A DNA stretch of 5,502 nt from Verrucomicrobiales bacterium (GCA_023253575.1 JALRGB010000540.1:1-5502); one strand, 5' to 3'. Positions 1-4,910 are shown, numbered from the stretch's first letter. The notes: generated by a model from the letters alone, not told the origin. Program-made: numbers and translations.

Positions 1-320
1 TCGCGAGCCAGTTCGCGATGCATCGCAGCCCACGCTGGTGGGAGTCCTCTCTCGCCTTCCGTCCCCAGCGCTGGATCGATGCCAACGGTGCGTTCAGCGA
101 GGACGCCCCCGGGCAGCCGCGGGGCGCGTGGTTCCCCTTCGGCTGGGGCAACCGGCGCTGCATCGGCGAGCAGTTCGCCTGGACCGAGGCGACTCTCGTC
201 CTCGCCACGCTCGCGCAGCGCTGGGCGCCCGAACTCATGCCTGGTGCCGACACCCAGCCGATGCCGGCGGTGACGCTGCGCACGCGCGCGGGCATGCCGA
301 TGGTGCTGAAGCGCCGATAG
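1..320 (+). CDS. Cytochrome P450, C-terminal fragment (5' end outside window)
   Basis: This is the last ~105 residues of a cytochrome P450, a heme-thiolate monooxygenase that inserts one oxygen atom from O2 into an organic substrate using electrons from a redox partner. The reading frame is open from base 3, so the gene enters from the left and the ATG at 18 is internal. Visible landmarks are, in order, the meander segment HRSPRWWESS with FRPQRW just after it, and the heme-binding loop FPFGWGNRRCIG. That loop matches the family signature FxxGxxxCxG, and its cysteine (codon 159-161) is the axial heme ligand. The following L-helix segment, EQFAWTEATLVLATLAQRW, is typical. The C-terminus, ending GMPMVLKRR, is complete and stops with TAG. 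The substrate class cannot be told from this part. The fragment lies left of the suspected breakpoint at ~591-600 and may come from a different genome than the genes to the right. Confidence 0.93.
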   Translation, partial: ASQFAMHRSPRWWESSLAFRPQRWIDANGAFSEDAPGQPRGAWFPFGWGNRRCIGEQFAWTEATLVLATLAQRWAPELMPGADTQPMPAVTLRTRAGMPMVLKRR

Positions 321-435
321 CTGCGTCGCGCCACCGCGTCGCGCGTCCAGACTTCGCGGGACGCCGCCTCATGAGTGGCACACAGCCCTGCGGGTGAGAG
401 CACATCGGACGTCGTGACGGCCCTAACTTGAGCGC

Positions 436-672
436 ATGCCTCGTTTCCTCATGTCCTGGCTGCTCGGACTCGGCGCGAATGCCATCGCACTGATCCTTGC
501 CGCCTTCATCTTTCCCGGCTTCACGCTCACAATCGAGGGTTTCGTCATCGCCCTCATCGTCTTCGCCGTGCTGTCCGCACTATTGCCCTGGCTCGTCCTC
601 AATCCGGCGTTTTTCCATGGCCTCCTGATGAATCATGGCGTTGCCCAACGCAAAAGCACTCTGCTCGGCTAG
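436..672 (+). CDS. Phage-holin-superfamily-IV-like (PF04020) small membrane protein, 3' half replaced
   Basis: The first ~55 residues look like the chromosomal four-TM 'phage holin family' proteins: a short N-terminus (MPRFLMSW), a hydrophobic helix at about residues 5-26, a PGFTLTIEGF turn, and a second helix at about 34-55 ending LSALLPWLVL. Despite the name, such proteins are usually small housekeeping membrane proteins of unknown role. Family members normally run to ~110-120 residues with further TM helices. Here the protein stops at 78, and residues ~56-78 (starting NPAFFHGLLMN) are not membrane-like. They are an antisense reading of the conserved 3' end of the GAF gene on the other strand. 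The natural gene therefore breaks at about base 600. The ATG at 436 gives the expected N-terminus, and I see no convincing Shine-Dalgarno sequence. It lies 115 bp after the P450 stop, on the same strand. The family call is from recall and is moderately sure. Confidence 0.65.
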   Translation: MPRFLMSWLLGLGANAIALILAAFIFPGFTLTIEGFVIALIVFAVLSALLPWLVLNPAFFHGLLMNHGVAQRKSTLLG

Positions 673-1401
673 CGACTTAAAAACATCAAAATCATGAGCC
701 GTAAACGGCCCGGCGGCGCCCGGCCGTGCCACCGCCAACACCCCCAACCGCTTGGAACCATAAGTGAGCGGCGCCATCATCACGCCCAACACCCGGGCCT
801 CACCCCCGCCCGCTAACAAAGCAAAGGCCGGATGCTCACGCAAATCCCGCAACCATAACGGCCGCCCCGTCTGAAAAACTTCGCCCAACGCCCCAGCATC
901 ATCCAACACACTCTGTAAACGAAAATGACTGCGCACCGCCGCCGCCTCCCGACCAATCTTGGCCATCATGGCGGAAGGCAGCTCGACCAGCGGCGGGCAA
1001 TCGCGGCTCACCGCAGAGGGGACTAACAACCCCCGCTGGACATCATGCAAATACAAGGCCCCACCACGAGCTTGTACCACCTCAGCAGTCCCTCGGACAA
1101 TCCGACGATGCAGCTTGCGCGCCGAAGTATCCGTATAAAGAGCCTCCCCCAACTCATGGAGAAATTCAAACATCCGGTGCTCCTCAGCATCGTGCGACTG
1201 ATGCTCGCTCGACAACGCCGCATGTGAAACCTCCAGCTCCCGATGCGCCGCAGCCAACGTCTCGTGCTCGCCGCGCAACAAACACAAAGCCCGGTCCGCC
1301 GCCCGCGCCCGCCGACACAGATTCACCCAGCACCAGCCAAGCCCGCCTAGGGCCAGCACCCCGCCGCCACTCACTACCACCATGAAAATCTCCGGAGCCA
1401 T
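580..1401 (-). CDS. Membrane-anchored GAF-domain protein, probably a SpoIIE/RsbU-type phosphatase missing its catalytic domain
   Basis: Reading from 1401, residues ~5-29 form one TM helix. A coiled coil follows at ~38-75 with Leu at 42, 49, 56, 63 and His at 46, 53, 60, 67. A GAF domain then occupies ~80-255, including GGALYLHD and RLGVLAVARP, and the last native stretch is MEKRRIEDE. In SpoIIE/PP2C-type response phosphatases that stretch usually continues into LxxAxxIQxxLLP and a ~200-residue metal-dependent phosphatase domain. Here three unrelated residues (PGQ) precede the TAG. They are antisense of the holin-like gene, so the catalytic domain has been lost at base ~591-600. The intact protein would sense a signal through GAF and dephosphorylate the STAS protein encoded just upstream. 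The ATG starts 11 bp after the STAS stop, with a weak GAGAG ribosome-binding sequence. An alternative is a naturally short GAF sensor, which is less likely given the abrupt end. Confidence 0.82.
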   Translation of the reverse strand: MAPEIFMVVVSGGGVLALGGLGWCWVNLCRRARAADRALCLLRGEHETLAAAHRELEVSHAALSSEHQSHDAEEHRMFEFLHELGEALYTDTSARKLHRRIVRGTAEVVQARGGALYLHDVQRGLLVPSAVSRDCPPLVELPSAMMAKIGREAAAVRSHFRLQSVLDDAGALGEVFQTGRPLWLRDLREHPAFALLAGGGEARVLGVMMAPLTYGSKRLGVLAVARPGAAGPFTAHDFDVFKSLAEQSAFALGNAMIHQEAMEKRRIEDEPGQ

Positions 1402-1412
1402 GAACGCCGCTC

Positions 1413-1946
1413 TCAGGCCGGCTGCGACTCCCTCTCGCGCTTCAGACAGTCCAGCACATCTTGGAACTTCAAGCGGTTCGCCTCGTGTGCCTCACAAAGG
1501 CTCTCGTGAGCCTCAATCAGGCATTCACGATGCGCAGCACCCGCCGGCCGCTCGCCCACTCCCCCAGTCACCGCCGCCGTTAGACTGGCATTGACGATTT
1601 CCTTTTCCTCCTGCCAAACCGTACCGTCCAACTCAACCTCGAATATGTTGTCCAGTCCCAAGTTACCCAGCAGCAAACGATTGCGTTCATTCGCATTGAC
1701 AACTTGAAGGCGTCCGCCAGGAAATTCCAACAACCGCACCGCAATGCCGGTCAGCGTGCCCATGAAGGTCGAGTCCATGGCCGGACACGTTTCGAGATCA
1801 ACGACAAAATGACGAGCTCCTTCCTCAATCCGTTCCGTGGCGAAGCACTTGAGCCCCGGGCAGATCTCATGCGAGCCTTTGCCAGTGACGCGAAGCCACA
1901 ACAGATTATGCAGGTTGCCGGCGAGAATGCGAGCGTGAGGGGTCAC
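1413..1946 (-). CDS. STAS-domain protein (anti-anti-sigma-factor-like) with C-terminal coiled coil
   Basis: The 177-residue product has a STAS fold at about residues 5-110. FVVDLETCPAMDSTFMGTL is the central strand plus the loop that in SpoIIAA/RsbV carries the phosphorylated serine. By that alignment Ser59, with Thr60 next to it, is the likely phosphosite. GGRLQVVNANERNRLLL and NIFEVEL are the usual following elements. Classical STAS antagonists are ~100-115 residues. The extra ~65 residues here contain a predicted coiled coil (about 138-170), with His147/His154 and Leu143/Leu150 in heptad spacing. In partner-switching systems the unphosphorylated STAS protein sequesters an anti-sigma kinase and a SpoIIE-type phosphatase reactivates it. 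The GAF gene 11 bp downstream fits that phosphatase role, but no kinase is in the window. The start is GTG at 1946: an in-frame TGA at 1961-1959 rules out any longer form, and no clear Shine-Dalgarno sequence is present. Confidence 0.85.
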   Translation of the reverse strand: MTPHARILAGNLHNLLWLRVTGKGSHEICPGLKCFATERIEEGARHFVVDLETCPAMDSTFMGTLTGIAVRLLEFPGGRLQVVNANERNRLLLGNLGLDNIFEVELDGTVWQEEKEIVNASLTAAVTGGVGERPAGAAHRECLIEAHESLCEAHEANRLKFQDVLDCLKRERESQPA

Positions 1947-1960
1947 AGTGATCGGTTTTC

Positions 1961-1974
1961 AGGAAACAATTCCT
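1961..1974 (-). other. Small hairpin in the 5' leader of the STAS gene
   Basis: AGGAATTGTTTCCT can fold into a 5-bp stem (AGGAA/TTCCT) with a four-base loop, 14-28 bases before the GTG start. The start codon itself lies inside a second small dyad, TCAC-A-GTGA (1943-1951). Either could be an operator half-site pair or affect ribosome access, but both are short enough to be chance. Confidence 0.2.
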
Positions 1975-1987
1975 ATTCCACAATACG

Positions 1988-2016
1988 AACGTACCCACAG
2001 ACCGGATGGTGGTCAA
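1988..2016 (-). promoter_or_regulatory. Candidate promoter for the STAS-GAF operon
   Basis: On the minus strand, TTGACC (2016-2011) is followed after exactly 17 bases by TACGTT (1993-1988). The -35 matches consensus 5 of 6; the -10 keeps only the key first T, A and final T. Transcription would start near 1981, about 35 bases before the GTG at 1946. It fits the 103-bp gap between the lipoprotein stop and the STAS start, but the -10 is weak and the genes could also be co-transcribed from the lipoprotein promoter. Confidence 0.35.
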
Positions 2017-2049
2017 CTGCGGGTAACTTGTCGAGTAGAGCGTGAAGGT

Positions 2050-2529
2050 TCATTGCCAAAGGTAACTTTCGCGGGTGGTCAACGTTTGCTGGCCTCTGAC
2101 CACCAAGAGACGCCAAGCCAACACCTTGCCGAATTCCGTATACGCAGGTCCCGTAATTTGAAACTCCGTAATATTCGACGCCCGCGGCTGGTCGATCGTT
2201 TTCTCCACAACCCGGACTTCAGAGCCGGATTTGGCCTGACGATACTCAAAGCGCAACGTGACCGGTGATGATGAATCCGCCACCGACCAGAAGAATGTGT
2301 AATAATTACCCATCCGGTTGGCCACTTCTTCAGACGTCAACGCGCCATGCAGGTAATGGCGCCGCTCAAAATCAATGGCCGGATCACCCGCCATGACCCG
2401 CTGAGCCGATGGATCAAGGCGGAAAATCTTCACTTTTGTCACCGCGTCACCCGTGGTGCCACAAGCGCTCAGGCCAAGTGCCGCCACCAGCAGGACGCCA
2501 CCCAGTCGAACAGAAGCAGAAAGTGCCAT
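2050..2529 (-). CDS. Small outer-membrane-type lipoprotein, unknown function
   Basis: The 159-residue product starts MALSASVRLGG, then has a hydrophobic core and a lipobox LSAC at residues 20-23, followed by GTTGD. This is a signal-peptidase-II cleavage and lipidation site at Cys23. Gly rather than Asp at +2 suggests sorting to the outer membrane in a Gram-negative cell. The mature part (~137 residues) has no family I can name. It contains a YYTFFW aromatic cluster and SPVTLRFEYRQ, and looks like a small beta-rich periplasmic domain. A longer frame to a TTG at 2568 exists, but that TTG is itself part of a consensus -35 box, and the extra 13 residues would spoil the signal peptide. ATG 2529 is therefore the better start. 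A short AAAGG lies only a few bases upstream. The next gene on this strand (STAS) begins 103 bp downstream; a functional link is not evident. Confidence 0.8.
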   Translation of the reverse strand: MALSASVRLGGVLLVAALGLSACGTTGDAVTKVKIFRLDPSAQRVMAGDPAIDFERRHYLHGALTSEEVANRMGNYYTFFWSVADSSSPVTLRFEYRQAKSGSEVRVVEKTIDQPRASNITEFQITGPAYTEFGKVLAWRLLVVRGQQTLTTRESYLWQ

Positions 2530-2539
2530 AGGCCTTTGA

Positions 2540-2568
2540 GTTAAAGGCGAAGCGCATCCCAGTGTCAA
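2540..2568 (-). promoter_or_regulatory. Strong sigma70-type promoter of the lipoprotein gene, giving a near-leaderless mRNA
   Basis: On the minus strand there is a perfect -35 TTGACA (2568-2563), a 17-base spacer, and a -10 TTTAAC (2545-2540, 4 of 6 matching with the central A pair intact). Initiation 6-8 bases after the -10 would fall at about 2534-2532, only 3-5 bases before the ATG at 2529. The promoter fixes the gene start: a longer reading frame would have to begin inside the -35 box. Confidence 0.65.
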
Positions 2569-2845
2569 CGCGGAATTCCTTCAGAGCCCCGTGTCTTTTG
2601 CCGGCCAGAGCCAGCCGTGAGGAGTCAAAAAGCGGATGAACCGCGGACGGTCACCGGCCGGAGGGCCCCTTCACAGGGGCAAAACGGGGGAAACGTGTCC
2701 GGAAGAGAGCCATGGAAAACCTTTGCGTGGAACGACGGGCGGAGTTGTATCAGATGTGACGCGCGGACCCCGGTGCGACCGCACGGTGAGATCGTATCGG
2801 TCCACCATCCGTCAGTGCACACTCTGAACTTCGTATCCCTGATCC
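2569..2845. other. Divergent intergenic region between lipoprotein and PfkB genes
   Basis: These 277 bases hold no believable gene; the frames here lack family features and ribosome-binding signals. Towards PfkB the only promoter-like pair I see is TTGCGT (2723-2728), a 17-base spacer, then TGTATC (2746-2751), which is weak. No Shine-Dalgarno sequence precedes the PfkB ATG. The middle part has hairpin potential, listed separately. A second small dyad surrounds GTGC-GACC-GCAC near 2773-2784. Confidence 0.5.
2658..2702 (+). other. Two-tier stem-loop in the PfkB upstream region
   Basis: GCCCCT (2665-2670) and AGGGGC (2675-2680) form a perfect 6-bp stem with loop TCAC. An outer CCGGA (2658-2662) can pair with TCCGG (2698-2702). 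If the PfkB mRNA starts upstream, this would be a structured leader. No T-tract follows, so it is not a standard terminator, and it matches no riboswitch class I know. Confidence 0.35.
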
Positions 2846-3754
2846 ATGACTGTTATTACTGTTGGTACCATCGCCCTCGACACCGTCACCACGCCGGAGG
2901 CATCACGCGTTGATCAACTGGGCGGATCCGCTGCCTATGCAGCCTTGAGCGCGAGCTATTTTTCACCGGTGGAACTGGTAAGCATTGTCGGACGCGATTT
3001 TCCAACGCGATATCTTGATTTGTTCAGGTCCCGGCAAATCGGCACCGACAGCATTGAAATGGTCGACGGCGAGTCGTTCCGGTGGTCGGGCGAATATTTT
3101 GAGGACATGAATCAGCGGGAAACCAAGTCGGTCGCTTTGAATGTTCTGGAAGGATTTCAACCAAAGCTGGCCCCCGCAGCCCGGGCCGCGCAACTCGTCC
3201 TGCTCGCCAACTGCAGCCCGGACAATCAGATCGATACCCTCGCCCAAGTGGACAATCCCGCCTTCGTCGTGTCCGACTCCATGGATCTGTGGGTCAGCAT
3301 CGCCCGCCCCCGGCTGCTCGATGTCCTGCAAAAAACCGACTTGTTTGTCATTAACGATAGCGAAGCAAGGCAGTTTATGGAGACGAAAAACGTCATTACC
3401 GCCGGCCATCGCCTGCTAGAGCTTGGACCAAAACACGTCGTCATCAAAAAAGGCGAACACGGAGCCCTCCTTTTCGGACCCGATGGCAGGTTTTTCTCCG
3501 CCGGAGCCTACCCACTGCACGAGGTGCATGACCCAACAGGAGCCGGCGACAGCTTCGCCGGCGGCATTGCCGGTCACCTCGCCAGTCTGGGCAAAACGAC
3601 GTTCGATTTCTCCGATCTCGCCCGCGCCGTGGTTTACGGCACCGTGATGGCAAGTTATAATTGCGAAAGCTTCAGCACGGACAAACTGGAATCGCTGACG
3701 CTGGCCGATATTGCGCGGCGATTTGAAGAATTCCAGGGGTTTGCAAGATTCTGA
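2846..3754 (+). CDS. PfkB-family carbohydrate/nucleoside kinase
   Basis: The 302-residue product is a full-length member of the ribokinase/PfkB superfamily, cytosolic enzymes that move the gamma-phosphate of ATP to a hydroxymethyl group of a sugar or nucleoside. The N-terminal strand MTVITVGTIALDTV and the glycine pair in DQLGGSAAYAALSA (PfkB signature 1) come first. N170-x-x-E173 (NDSE) is the motif that helps set Mg and phosphate. DPTGAGDSFAGG (residues 229-240) is signature 2, holding the anion hole and the catalytic base Asp235. All key residues are present, so it should be active. The substrate is not readable; the very short N-terminus and missing lid detail do not separate ribokinase-like from adenosine-kinase-like members. 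The start ATG gives the canonical N-terminus; there is no Shine-Dalgarno sequence. The next gene begins 8 bp after its stop and probably shares its transcript. Confidence 0.95.
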   Translation: MTVITVGTIALDTVTTPEASRVDQLGGSAAYAALSASYFSPVELVSIVGRDFPTRYLDLFRSRQIGTDSIEMVDGESFRWSGEYFEDMNQRETKSVALNVLEGFQPKLAPAARAAQLVLLANCSPDNQIDTLAQVDNPAFVVSDSMDLWVSIARPRLLDVLQKTDLFVINDSEARQFMETKNVITAGHRLLELGPKHVVIKKGEHGALLFGPDGRFFSAGAYPLHEVHDPTGAGDSFAGGIAGHLASLGKTTFDFSDLARAVVYGTVMASYNCESFSTDKLESLTLADIARRFEEFQGFARF

Positions 3755-3762
3755 TTTCCAAG

Positions 3763-4386
3763 ATGTGGCATTATTCACCAGACGGCATCCAGCGCCTCGA
3801 GGTCAGCGATGCCATGCTGGCCGAACTGGCCCGGAGCAGCCAACTGACCGCAGAGATGCTGGTCTGGCAGCCGGGCATGGACGCATGGCGCCCAGCGCGT
3901 GATGTCCGCAGCGACTTGTTTTCTGCAGGCAACGCCACTGCCACACCGCCACCGCCACCGCCCGCCGAAACTGTCCCCACCCCTTGGCCAGGAGGCACCG
4001 CCAGCGGTCAGCCGTCATTCCACCCCGCGCCACCGCACCCGCACAGCCACACTTTCCGGCGCCCAGCCGGATCGGCCGCCCTGACCAGCGTGATCAGCGG
4101 CACTATCGCAGCAGCCAGCGCCATCACCAATTTTTGCTGTTGCGCCGGGGTCGTCATCACCCCGGTGGCCGGCCTGATCGCCGTCATCTTCGGCCATATC
4201 GCGCACGCAGCCGCAAAAAACCAACCCGCGGCAGAACAAGATCAACGCCTCGCGGTCGTCGGATTAGCCCTTGGATACATGTCATTGATCCTCCTGTTAG
4301 GGTATATAGTGTACATAATAGCCATGGCTGGCCTGGCCGGCATGGGGATCATGGCGGAAGAAATCCACAGCGGGAGCTGGATTTAG
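3763..4386 (+). CDS. GYF_2-like domain plus DUF4190-type membrane protein
   Basis: The 207-residue product is built of three parts. Residues 1-48 resemble the bacterial GYF_2 domain (WHYSPDGIQRLEVSD, then LVWQPGMDAWRPARDV), which is thought to bind proline-rich peptides or partner proteins. Residues ~49-100 are a low-complexity linker with a PPPPPP run and a His/Pro-rich patch (HPAPPHPHSH). Residues ~104-197 are hydrophobic with a DUF4190 pattern: AGLIAVIFGHIAHAA, a short polar loop, then LAVVGLALGYMSL. These give about three TM helices. The GYF_2 part should face the cytoplasm. A CCC triplet sits in the first hydrophobic segment. Proteins of this layout are common in Verrucomicrobia and Bacteroidetes and have no firm function. 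It follows the PfkB gene by 8 bp, suggesting one operon, though no biochemical link is evident. No Shine-Dalgarno sequence precedes the ATG. Confidence 0.83.
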   Translation: MWHYSPDGIQRLEVSDAMLAELARSSQLTAEMLVWQPGMDAWRPARDVRSDLFSAGNATATPPPPPPAETVPTPWPGGTASGQPSFHPAPPHPHSHTFRRPAGSAALTSVISGTIAAASAITNFCCCAGVVITPVAGLIAVIFGHIAHAAAKNQPAAEQDQRLAVVGLALGYMSLILLLGYIVYIIAMAGLAGMGIMAEEIHSGSWI

Positions 4387-4552
4387 AACGAAAACCCGCC
4401 CACACCCCATCGCAGACACCCACTCATTTATCCGCGAGATCGACCACGTCATTGGATGTCTTGAATATTGGTGCCGCGGCGAGACGTTCGGCGCCGCGAC
4501 CGGGGTCAGCGTCTCACGGCTACAGAAGAACCGAATCCGAAACCACCATCTA

Positions 4553-4567
4553 GGCGGCGACGCCGCC
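4553..4567. other. GC hairpin
   Basis: GGCGGC-GAC-GCCGCC is a perfect 6-bp stem with a three-base loop. It stands directly before the tandem repeat block and has no T-tract on either strand, so it reads more as part of a repeat element than as a terminator for the 4386-ending gene. Confidence 0.5.
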
Positions 4568-4573
4568 ACTGTA

Positions 4574-4642
4574 GTGGGACGCATGTGGTGGACGCATGTG
4601 GGACACCCACTCAATCGCGGGACGTGTGGCGGGACGCATCGG
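4574..4642. repeat. Degenerate short tandem repeat, unit about GyGGGACGyATG
   Basis: Four imperfect units can be read: GTGGGACGCATGTG (4574-4587), GTGGACGCATGTG (4588-4600), GCGGGACGTGTG (4617-4628) and GCGGGACGCATCGG (4629-4642). They come in two pairs split by GGACACCCAC. The first two units abut directly, as do the last two, which suggests slippage or repeated insertion of a small palindromic element. Confidence 0.6.
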
Positions 4643-4695
4643 CATGTTAGACACGCACTCTTTCGACCACAATCCCGACAAAAGTGGGTGTCCCA
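4599..4695. repeat. 13-bp inverted repeat ending at the recombinase breakpoint
   Basis: TGGGACACCCACT (4599-4611) and AGTGGGTGTCCCA (4683-4695) are perfect reverse complements with 71 bases between them. Each arm is itself a near-palindrome (GTGGG-ACA-CCCAC), as in REP-like or MITE-like sequences. The right arm ends a few bases before the point where tyrosine recombinase similarity begins, so the element may have inserted into, or mediated deletion of, that gene. Confidence 0.6.
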
Positions 4696-4700
4696 GATTC

Positions 4701-4838
4701 ATGTTGTGTCTGGAGAACGGCGGCTCCCTTGAAACGGCCGCCCATATCGCAGCCCACGAGTCGCCGCGAACCACCAAGCTCTACGACCGTACTGCCGAAG
4801 CAATCACCTTAGAAGAAATCGAACGCATCCGTTTCTGA
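4701..4838 (+). pseudogene. Tyrosine recombinase (phage-type integrase), C-terminal remnant
   Basis: Only the last ~43 residues of an integrase are left, beginning LENGGSLETAAHIAAHESP and continuing RTTKLYDRTAEAITLEEIE to RIRF and TGA. The Tyr in KLYDR is the catalytic nucleophile, and the His in AAHESPRTT occupies the second His/Trp active-site position. The box I Arg and the HxxR motif, about 30-100 residues upstream in a normal ~300-residue enzyme, are missing. The frame continues upstream to an ATG at 4596, but those ~35 residues are translated repeats (MWDTHS, MLDTHS), not integrase sequence. The remnant cannot recombine DNA. It marks a former integron-, phage- or island-type insertion beside the AT-richer gene on the opposite strand. 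The family assignment is firm; the type of parent element is unknown. Confidence 0.85.
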
Positions 4839-4910
4839 GTTCGTGGGAACGGGCTCAAAGTGCATCGTATCTCCTATCTATATTAGTGGGACAATTCCTG
4901 CGGATATTCG

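Larger units (their letters stand above)
4387..4700. other. Gene-free, repeat- and hairpin-rich stretch, probable mobile-element debris
   Basis: No gene is supported here. One plus-strand frame stays open from about 4385 to 4720, but it has no early start codon and no recognisable domain, and GC-rich repeats explain its openness. The stretch holds a 7-bp GC stem (4475-4481 with 4492-4498), a hairpin at 4553-4567, a degenerate tandem repeat at 4574-4642, a 13-bp inverted repeat (4599-4611/4683-4695) and three copies of GACACsCACTC. It ends where the recombinase remnant becomes recognisable. Confidence 0.6.

Noticed and set aside
323..344. 9-base direct repeat GCGTCGCGC after the P450 stop
   Set aside because: It is short and made of CG-rich words that recur by chance in such DNA; no structure or boundary coincides with it.
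2690..2712. Resemblance to the SRP RNA core (GTCCGGAAG...AGCC)
   Set aside because: The symmetric internal loop and the long flanking helix of SRP RNA cannot be built from the surrounding bases.
2671..2730. Resemblance to a c-di-GMP-I riboswitch (CACAGGGGCAAAAC followed by GGGGAAAC)
   Set aside because: The conserved GGGACGCAAAGCC segment and the second stem with its tetraloop receptor are absent, and the spacing is wrong. Only short A/G-rich similarity remains.
2963..3409. Long minus-strand frame opposite the PfkB gene
   Set aside because: It is a shadow of a clear, complete PfkB coding frame and shows no family features of its own.
4475..4498. GC stem (7 bp, loop of 10) as a terminator of the GYF_2-DUF4190 gene
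   Set aside because: There is no T-tract after it, and it lies ~90 bases beyond the stop. It could still be structural, but rho-independent termination is not supported.
4385..4722. Open plus-strand frame of ~110 codons through the repeat region
   Set aside because: It has no start codon before 4583, no recognisable domain, and its latter half is only translated tandem repeats. GC-rich DNA keeps such frames open by chance.
4838..4862. Possible bidirectional terminator between the convergent recombinase remnant and orphan gene
   Set aside because: Only a 4-bp stem (GTTC/GAAC) with an imperfect outer extension can form, and there is no T-run on either strand.
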